Of a stretch of 64,000 nt of DNA, positions 57,063 through 64,000 are shown piece after piece. The notes under the pieces were generated by a model. It did not search any database, had not been told where the DNA came from, and saw only the letters and a list, made by a program, of their open reading frames with translations. The DNA is from Spirometra erinaceieuropaei (lineage: Eukaryota; Platyhelminthes; Cestoda; Diphyllobothriidea; Diphyllobothriidae): contig CACRXP010000029.1 in NCBI GenBank assembly GCA_902702965.1, positions 214,099-278,098 on the forward strand, written 5' to 3'. Numbering within the stretch: the first letter of the stretch is position 1; each line of letters opens with the position of its first letter. Made by a program: the position numbers and the translations under genes.

Positions 57063-57104
57063 GACTGACGTTTCGGATTCTCACCCGAATCCATCATCAG
57101 AGAC
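57063..57104 (-). ncRNA. Hammerhead ribozyme, left arm
   Basis: Minus strand: CTGATGA (57094-57100), a perfect 6 bp stem II (GGATTC/GAATCC) and GAAACGTC (57067-57074). Helix I has one mismatch (AGTC against GTCT). Confidence 0.82.
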
Positions 57105-57584
57105 ATTCGCAGATAAAGGTGATGGTGGCACCAGGAGTGCAGTATTTATAGCATGTGGCTGCCGTGGGACCGTATGCGCACTGCAATTAACAGTTCTCGC
57201 AATCACCGCTGGGGTCGTAATTGATGCGGTGGTGGCTTGTTGGTCCAAGTCCGAGTCTTTAATTGCCGTGATTTCTTCATCCGTGCTGGATGTTGGTGTG
57301 ACGATTGTTCGACAAACTGGCTCACTGTCACTATGATAATTGCTCGACCGCGCCCTCCCCAAATGACTGATTCTCCTGCCCAGGGAAGATCGCAGTACGG
57401 AATAGGGTACCGGGAGGTCACCATGCTTGTTGATGGATTGCGGGCCTGAGAACCATGACCACAGCATCAATAACGACCCCAGCGGTGATCGCGAGAACTG
57501 TTAATTGCAGTGCGCATACGGTCCCACGGCAGCCACGTGCTATAAATACTGCACTCCTGGTGCCACCATCATTTTTATCTGCGA

Positions 57585-57631
57585 ATGTCTCTGATGATGG
57601 ATTCGAGTGAGAATCCGAAACGTCAGGCAAA
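57585..57631 (+). ncRNA. Hammerhead ribozyme, right arm
   Basis: CTGATGA (57591-57597), a perfect 6 bp stem II (GGATTC/GAATCC), GAAACGTC (57617-57624) and helix I AGGCA/TGTCT pairing. The best-conserved copy in the window. Confidence 0.86.
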
Positions 57632-57868
57632 TAACTTCCTTGTTCCAGTGATCGCATCTTCATCTTCTGAAATGTAATACCTTTTTGACAGTGTGTGAAA
57701 AGGGGCATAGGATGCATTTACTACTATCATCAAGTGGCAAAAATAGTGTCCCCTTTTAATTGGTGGCAATGTGAAGGATAAAAATTAGTGATATTACAAA
57801 GTTCTTGGATGTTCAGCTGTTTTGCTCAACACAAGTGCTCTCCGGAGTAAGCAACCCCGGCCATAAAC

Positions 57869-58263
57869 TGTTATGACCCGGAAGGAGGGCAGAACAGGAA
57901 GAGAGCCGGTTCGGAGAACAAGCACTCTATTGGCAACTTGCGAAAAGGAGGGGTTAGAGCTTGTTGGCCCCTGTGCGTTCTGGAACATTCCGCCCAATGG
58001 CGTGCCAGTCGTTGAGGCTGTTCCAGAACGTTCCTGCCGGGGGAGTGCTAGTCGCTGATTGGCCACCGCGTGCGCGATAGTCCCCCCGCGGAAACGTTCA
58101 GCCATTGATTGGACCGCACGCGTGAGCAAAACCACCACGCGTGCTTGGCGCTGCAGTGCACGCCGGTCAGGCGTCTAACTCCACAGGAGTCTCACGCCGC
58201 CGGCTTGGTCCCCTGTTCAGCGCCTTAGGCCGTAGCTCTACGCCGCTTGCACTCACCATAACA
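57869..58263 (-). mobile_element. Solo LTR with 5 bp target-site duplication
   Basis: 395 bp bounded by TGTTATGACC and CACCATAACA (TG..CA), flanked by TAAAC at 57864-57868 and 58264-58268. Orientation follows the related copy at 62313, which has a TATA box and a poly-A signal on the minus strand. No internal retrotransposon sequence remains, so two LTRs probably recombined. Superfamily (Gypsy or BEL) is not determined. Confidence 0.9.
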
Positions 58264-58269
58264 TAAACC

Positions 58270-61130
58270 ATATCCTAGCCTTTCGTTGTTTAGAAATAAC
58301 AGTTTTTATGAAGAGTGGACATGCCGAAACCCCCCCAAAAAAATTTCATATGGATAAACACATGTTTGAAGAGGACATAAAACCTGTCCATACACATAAC
58401 CGAATGAGCAAAACAACATAGACAGAAAAACGCCTAAGAATGTTCTTTTTATGCTGTTTTCCCTTAAGTACCCTACAATAAGCAGTACAAAGTGAAGTGA
58501 GCCGGTTAACCAACTGCCTTATTTTGATCACAGATTCCAAAACGTTTCCAGGTGAATTGACTGCATTGGCTCCCCGATCGCGCATTGTTTGACATGCGAT
58601 GGATCAATGCATAGAGAATATTGCTTGCTTTTCTTGATCTGTACGTCCTAGGAATAATCATTGTCATAAGGTGGGGTGTTGACAGGCAGGTCGAGGACTC
58701 AGAAACTTGATTAGAATCGGCATGTGTGATCAAAAGCCCACCAAGAGAATGTTTCTCCCGTAAAATTCCTGTGTGGTTTTTTGAGAATGGTGGAGTCTGG
58801 TGAATGTCAACGTGTCCTTGAAATGCCGGTGAACGCTTTACGTCTTTCGATGTTCTTAATCGACCTGTTAAAAGATAGGTCATGTACCATGCGTTTGTGA
58901 AAACCTACAAAACATTTATTTGAAGCCTTTGTAGTAGGATCTTCTTAAACTTCATTTTTTAGGGATATGGGTTATAGATAAATATTCACCCAATTACAGA
59001 TCTCGGATTTTATGCGCTGATGCAAGACGCAGGAAAGAGAATTACCATGATGAATGAACCAACCAACCAACCAAAGAAAAAGGATCTTTTAGTTAGGTAG
59101 TTAAGACGCTTTAAAAAGAAACGTAACGTGCAATTTCGCATCTTCCGGTAATACGACTTATGTCAGAACAGTCATATGTGTGCCTGACCTCCAGAGCTAG
59201 TACGGTCAAATTTTCGCCATAGAATGACAGCGGTTTAAAACAAAACGAATATCAGCAGGTGAAAATAACGCTTTAATTCCAGTAGGCGAACCAAAGCCTT
59301 CCACCGCAAAGAAACATGAGTCTTACACAAGATGGTGAATAGATAAAATAAACAGAAATGAATGTCGCTCAAGTTTCCAGTACGACTCACATTGGCGGGT
59401 TACTAACGCCAGGGAAATGAAAGAAAGTTATCGCTGTTTTTTCCCTATTCCGGATGAACGAAGAACAGTGTTTTCAGCCTCAAATTGTTTCCCATTTACA
59501 GCGTTTTTCATTGAGCCAATCTTTCGGTAGGAACCACGCGGATGTACCAGATAGCGTTTGAGAACGGAATGTTAGCCCCTAAAATTGCAACTGGACTTCC
59601 CTTAATCCCCAGGAGGTCAGAGCTACTGCTAAAACGGTTGGGATTTAGGGTACAATAAGGGTCGGGTTTCCGAAGGTTCACGCCAGGGTTAGGATATTCG
59701 TTAAAACTAGGAGACAGGACTAACGACGCCCTGAAATTTAGCACGAAGCCACTTCCGGTGCCGCGGGGTCTATATTCATGTGTCCGAAGAAAATCCTATT
59801 GCTGCGACGTTTGGACCCCGCCAAATGTACAGGCCAGCTTTCAGTTCATTTCATGGCTGCATGAACGCAGAGCGGATATTTAACATCGTTCTTTAAAGTC
59901 GCAACTTTCCGATGACCACATGGCATTTAGTCCTGCTGAGCCTTTGCTGGACATGACATTCTGATCGTATTGGCTTTTAATTCTTCATTTCGGTCCTGTT
60001 TTCCCCTCCTCCACAGGACGTCCCCTCTCCCTCTCTTTCGAGAATGTCAAAAGGCATTGACTATCTTTGAGGGCTTTAAAGTCAACTGTATAAACGGGAG
60101 CTGATCTACCGACTAGTATTCCCCGTTTCTTATCTGGTTCATTACACCATCTCCGTGGATTACAAATGAAAATGATGCTTGTTATGGAAGATGATATGAT
60201 GTTGAACGACTCATCAGAGTTTGAGTTAGTCGCCTGTGGCCTAATGAATGTGGTGGCTGAAATAGTCAGATAAAAAAGGCTATTGCCATAGCCAACAAAA
60301 CCATATTACATTTAACTTTTTCTCCTTTTTTACTTGTGTGCTAACTTGTCGTCGAAGTACCTTTAATACAAGAATCACAGTTTTTTATTGTTTAAAAGTG
60401 AGTTCGAATGTTAGATTTTTTCGGAAAAAGGCAAAAAAGCCTTTCTGTGGAAATTTCATCTTATTTTTTTGCGTCGACCTAAATTTTGAATTGATATTAA
60501 AGACTTTTTGCGAAATTTGATTCCTGTTTGCAGAAATTGCTCCATTAAACCCTCGCAATTGCCGAACAGTCGCAAAAAGCGTTTAAGCAGTGATGATAAA
60601 TGGTCTATGGTTTGCATTTGGCTCGCTCCGTAGGACGCCGAAGCACAAGAAGCATCGGCGAAGTTACTTAAGGGTCCTTTAAGATGGAAAATATTATTTA
60701 ATTGAACACGCATAATCTATTTTTATCAAACGTCGTCCTAAGTTACCTAGTTTGCCCTACGGAGTAGACCTTAAGCCATTCATTGTCTCACTTTCGGAAT
60801 AAACTGCGCGAAAGCTTTTTTACTTTTTGTTTGCTTTTGATTCTTGATTTTGAAAAAAAGGGAAATTTTAGCTACTATAAGGCATGCATCAGCATTCAAC
60901 GTTCCATAATATCTTAAACGGATTTCATTGTTAGGTTTTATCTTTGCATAAGGTCCCTGTTAATTCCAAAGGTCTGCGAGTATTATGAATTTTCAAAAAA
61001 CAGGTTTTTCCATCTATTTAATATTTCCACGCATTTTTGTTGGCTTTAGCTTACACAATCTGATCAGTGTAGACATGCAATTTACAAAACACCTAACAGT
61101 TTCATAATGAAGACATAAGCATATACCGTC
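58270..61130. other. Intron sequence without recognised features
   Basis: No conserved exon or repeat recognised. An (AACC)4 run lies near 59055, and a weak GGGTT-rich patch near 59640-59700. Confidence 0.4.
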
Positions 61131-61291
61131 TTACATTAAGCAAAACAATAACTGTGGTATGAAGCTCCACCCTGTTTATTCCGGGAAATGTGATTGTCTT
61201 GATGTACAGACTTTGAAATTCTGAGAACTAGCCGAACGAATTCTTGCCTATCTTTTCTTGATGAAATTATTCTGTTTCCATGTTTTTTTAG

Positions 61292-61494
61292 CTCGAAGAT
61301 GCGCATCTTGCAGTACGTCTGGAACCCCTGACATGGCATGTGGCGAGAGCCCTGGTTGATTTCCTCAAAGCCTTCAGTTGGAACATTGCTCTGGTTGTGT
61401 ATAACACGAACATCCCGGGATCCCAGCTGCTCGTCAACGAGTTAAAGTATCTTCAGGAGGAGAGGAACACGCAAGATCATCCAAATCACTTTCA
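61292..61494 (+). CDS. Receptor ligand-binding domain protein, second coding exon
   Basis: The acceptor TTTCCATGTTTTTTTAG ends at 61291. The frame enters in phase 0, matching the donor of the first exon, and reads EDAHLAVRLEPLTWHVARAL then VDFLKAFSWNIALVVY. This corresponds to the part of the glutamate receptor amino-terminal domain where a strand ending in LEPS/APS-type residues precedes a helix and the W.....VV/LVT strand. The predicted donor is A|GTGCGT at 61494/61495, which would leave phase 2; a donor a few bases further on is possible. Joined to the first exon it gives a continuous bilobed-domain fold. Later exons are not found in the window. Confidence 0.7.
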
Positions 61495-62109
61495 GTGCGT
61501 TTTGCATTGTTTTGCACTACATTCATTATACAGAATTTGAAAACTATTCATGTCTACTGGCAGTCATGGAAATTAGTCAGATTTTAAAGCGGAAAGATGG
61601 GAGCTACTCGTTAAACGCGAACAGAAGCAGTTGTAAACGTGATGCCCCAACGTCTCTAAACACACTTCGGCGAGGTTTGATTTTGCAGCCCACTTGACTG
61701 ATACCAGACGGTTAGATAACTAAAACAATTTTAGTTAACATACCTAACGTAACCACTCGCTGGATAAAAAGGGAAAGAGAGGTCAATCAGAGATCAAAGC
61801 GTCCGCAGGGAAGCGCATGAAGGTTGCGAGTACACACCCCTCCACGACACAACCACTCGCTGGATTATTGGGATACGGAGGGTGCAGCCACAAATGGGAA
61901 GCCCCGAAGGGAACCGCGTGGTAATTCGCAGTGCATGGCCATTGTGGTGGAGTCGATGGAGTTCTAGCCCGTCTGAACATTTTCCCTACCAAGCCTACTT
62001 AGTCAGTCGCTGGATCAGTATAATAAAGAGGGGCGCGAGCAGGGCTGGAAGCACGCACAGGGCAGCGCGTATGAACTGATGCCTGAAATAATCGAGGCTG
62101 GCGTATAGG
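61495..62109. other. Presumed intron, no features
   Basis: The sequence ACAACCACTCGCTGGAT occurs near 61753 and 61851, with GTCGCTGGATCA near 62006; the flanks are weakly similar, suggesting an old three-part tandem repeat. Confidence 0.4.
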
Positions 62110-62114
62110 CACTC

Positions 62115-62674
62115 TGTTATGGAGAGTACAAGCAGCGTAGGGCCACGTCCTAAGGCGCTGAACAGGAGATCACCACTTTACCATCGCACATTATGCAGTC
62201 GTCTGTGCTATACAACTGCTCCTTTCTGTTCCTGAAAGGCTTTATTGATAGATGTACTTTGTCGTCGCTGGGCCAACCGTTCCGAATAAACTATCTTACC
62301 TGCGTCGCCAGTTGTTATGACCCGGAAGTAAGGTAGGAAAGGAAGAGAGCCGGTTCGGACGACGAGCACTTTATTGGAAACTTGCGGACACGAGGGGGTT
62401 TCTCTAGTAAGAAAGGTGCGCTATTTATAGTGGCTCAAGTGAGTTCTAGAACATTCCGACCAATGGCCTGTGCGCGATAGCCCTCCGGTGGTAACGTCTT
62501 GAATGTTCGACCAGCCATTGATTGGGCCACGTACGTACAAAACCACCACACGTGCTCGGCGCTGCAGTGCATGCCGGTCGGCCGTCTAACTTCACGCGTG
62601 TCTCATGCCGCCGGCTTGGTCCCCTGTTCAGCGCCTTGTGCCGTGGCCCTACGCTGCTTGTACTCTCCATAACA
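62115..62674. mobile_element. LTR element with U3 ends at both termini
   Basis: 560 bp flanked by CACTC (62110-62114 and 62675-62679). The left about 57 bp (TGTTATGGAGAGTACAAGCA) is the start of an LTR on the plus strand. The right part (62313-62674) is a full LTR on the minus strand. The outer ends are therefore both the U3 start, in inverted orientation, with about 140 bp of other sequence between. Confidence 0.82.
62313..62674 (-). promoter_or_regulatory. LTR with TATA box and poly-A signal
   Basis: Minus strand: TGTTATGGAGAG start, CACTATAAATAGCGC at about 62425-62411, then AATAAAGTGC at about 62374-62365, and the end GGGTCATAACA at 62313. This gives the U3-R-U5 order of an LTR. It is similar throughout to 57869-58263. 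Confidence 0.82.
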
Positions 62675-62679
62675 CACTC

Positions 62680-63344
62680 CTCACCCCTGGCACAGCCACT
62701 CGCAGTATTAAAGTGACAAGGAAGGCGCGAATACGTAATTTACGTAAAGTCAAAGTACTCGCGTCTACTAAGCTTGTTTTTGGAAGCTCACCATATGGTA
62801 TCAATCAAGTGAAGCTGCAGAACTAAACCTCGGCGGGAAATGGCCGCTCCACCGCGAAAGGAAATCGACACTACCAATCATCCGCAAATTTTATGCATTT
62901 GCTCTAGCCTTGATAACAACCGCTCCGTCCAATTTCTCCATAGATAAAGATAACAGGATAAGGGCTGGGCTGCGAATATGCACCTCTCCAGCATTTTGGT
63001 GTGACCATCGACGTAGAATCGACGTAAAAACAAACTGTTATTGCAATCATGTTATAACAAGTCGCATTTTAGCCACTCTCGGAAGTGTGTCAACGAAGCC
63101 AGGGAGAGCTCAGGTAGCAGCTGCTTCGTGGCCTTGTCATTTATCTCCTATATGTTGCAGAGCCTTTCAATTACCCTCTTAAATGTCTTAGAGTTTCTTT
63201 TGTGCATGCAGACACTTGCTAACTTTCTGACCCTGCTATGATAATGTTAGCTGTGTGAGAATGGAGGCGCTCGCTGTCTGTAAGTATTACTACTACTGCT
63301 ATTATTGTTACCACTGATGGCAAAATTGGCAGCAATGATATGTG
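62680..63344. other. No recognised gene
   Basis: Short frames, none recognised. Confidence 0.4.
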
Positions 63345-63677
63345 GTCGTTGCCGTAGTAGCGGCAGTAGTAGTAGTAGTAGAAGTAGTAGTAGTAGTAGA
63401 AGTAGTAGTGGTAGTAGGAGTAGTAGGAGTAGTGGTGGTGGTAGTAGTAGTAGTGGTAGTAGTAGTAGTAGTAGAAGTAGTAGTGGTAGTAGTAGAATTA
63501 GTAGTAGTAGTAGTAGGAGTAGTGGTGGTGGTAGTAGTAGTAGTGGTAGTAGTAGTAGTAGTAGTGGTAGTAGTAGAAGTAGTAGTAGTAGTAGGAGTAG
63601 TGGTGGTGGTAGTAGTAGTAGTGGTGGTAGTAGTAGTGGTGGTAGTAGTAGTAGTAGTGGTAGTAGTAGTAGTAGTG

Positions 63678-63714
<37 letters not shown>

Positions 63715-63725
63715 AAGTAGTAGTA
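63345..63725. repeat. Long imperfect (GTA)n/(GTG)n microsatellite
   Basis: About 380 bp of GTA with interspersed GTG, GAA and GGA units. The long frames reading poly-Val, poly-Ser, poly-Leu, poly-Thr or poly-Tyr on both strands are artefacts of the repeat. Confidence 0.97.
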
Positions 63726-64000
63726 AAAGGCGCGAATGTGCAATATTGTCTAAATTCCATAAATGAAGACGAAACACCAAGAGTGGGCGATCCCCCAGGA
63801 AATCAGTCGTTAAGTAAGTTCCCCTAAAAGTATAGTGAAGACCTATCTTCGGAATAAAAAAAATACAAGTCTGCAAGAATTTGAACTTTCTGTATACTGA
63901 GACGTCTAAGTCGGCGTTTAGGAAAGGCAAACTGATTTGCTCCGTTTGTGTTTTTGCAAACTGAAGCAGGGGACTTTGGACATTAACCTCGAAAACAGTC
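63726..64000. other. No recognised gene
   Basis: Unique sequence to the window end, no feature seen. Confidence 0.4.

Larger units (their letters stand above)
56985..57670 (-). mobile_element. Penelope-like foldback unit with 10 bp target-site duplication
   Basis: A 686 bp insertion flanked by AATGTAATAC (56975-56984 and 57671-57680). Left end TTGATAGAAGCGAACAG, then a tail with an intact hammerhead. The minus strand 57081-57460 encodes the last part of the PLE protein (LWSWFSGPQSINKHGDLPVP and the Thr/Asp-rich end). Arms of about 210 bp, 57022-57237 and 57462-57669, are nearly perfect inverted copies, each with a ribozyme. The related empty site at 25981-25995 confirms the boundaries. Confidence 0.94.
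56809..57740. repeat. Dispersed repeat, copy 2, split by a PLE insertion
   Basis: 56809-56984 and 57671-57740 together match 25810-26035. The PLE unit at 56985-57670 interrupts it. Confidence 0.82.

Noticed and set aside
63305..63930. Five overlapping frames of 81-227 codons (poly-Val, poly-Ser, poly-Leu, poly-Thr, poly-Tyr)
   Set aside because: All derive from one trinucleotide repeat read in several frames on both strands.
1..64000. CRISPR arrays, bacterial operons or rRNA genes
   Set aside because: No regularly spaced short repeats, no gene clusters with ribosome binding sites and no rRNA-like sequence were seen.

Overview
This is a repeat-dense eukaryotic window with no operons. Most open frames are shadows of degenerate mobile elements or of simple repeats. 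The element mix suggests a flatworm, plausibly a tapeworm: many Penelope-like elements (PLEs) with GIY-YIG endonuclease domains and hammerhead ribozyme tails, Tc1/mariner foldback MITEs, a Merlin-type transposase relic, and large introns. That assignment is inference; no marker gene in the window fixes the species.

One host gene is well supported, on the + strand. Its first coding exon (52078-52671) encodes a signal peptide and the start of a receptor ligand-binding region resembling the amino-terminal domain of ionotropic glutamate (NMDA-like) receptors. The next exon (61292 to about 61494) continues the fold in phase after an 8.6 kb intron. That intron holds a foldback MITE, a Merlin relic, a PLE insertion and a solo LTR. 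A tRNA-Ile(TAT) gene lies at 31404-31477 (-), with a decayed half copy 270 bp away.

Layout. 0-3 kb: PLE tail, CTT repeat and a decayed non-LTR retrotransposon. 3-12 kb: three Tc1-type foldback MITEs, a PLE unit with a 14 bp target-site duplication, an assembly gap and several dispersed repeats. 12-14.6 kb: PLE fragments in tandem. 16-18.4 kb: a MITE nested in a TTAGGG-like MITE, then a PLE retaining reverse transcriptase. 19-23.4 kb: PLE fragments and a tRNA-derived SINE. 25.8-26.9 kb: a dispersed repeat and another GIY-YIG PLE. 28.9-34.4 kb: MITE, tRNA, PLE units. 37.8-41 kb: TTAGGG-like MITE, PLE fragment and a complete-length but broken Tc1 transposon. 42.6-49 kb: PLE units with a long inverted duplication, plus nested MITEs. 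49.5-50.5 kb: a MITE. 52-61.5 kb: the receptor gene. 62-64 kb: an LTR element with two U3 ends and a long GTA/GTG repeat.

The strongest unusual pattern is that PLE fragments here are repeatedly inserted as foldback units: a truncated GIY-YIG frame enclosed by inverted hammerhead-bearing tails. Direct duplications flank three of these units (a fourth is imperfect), and a related empty site elsewhere in the window supports one. The ~1 kb palindromic MITEs share terminal inverted repeats with the broken Tc1 transposon at 39109-41017, which looks like a relative of their transposase source.
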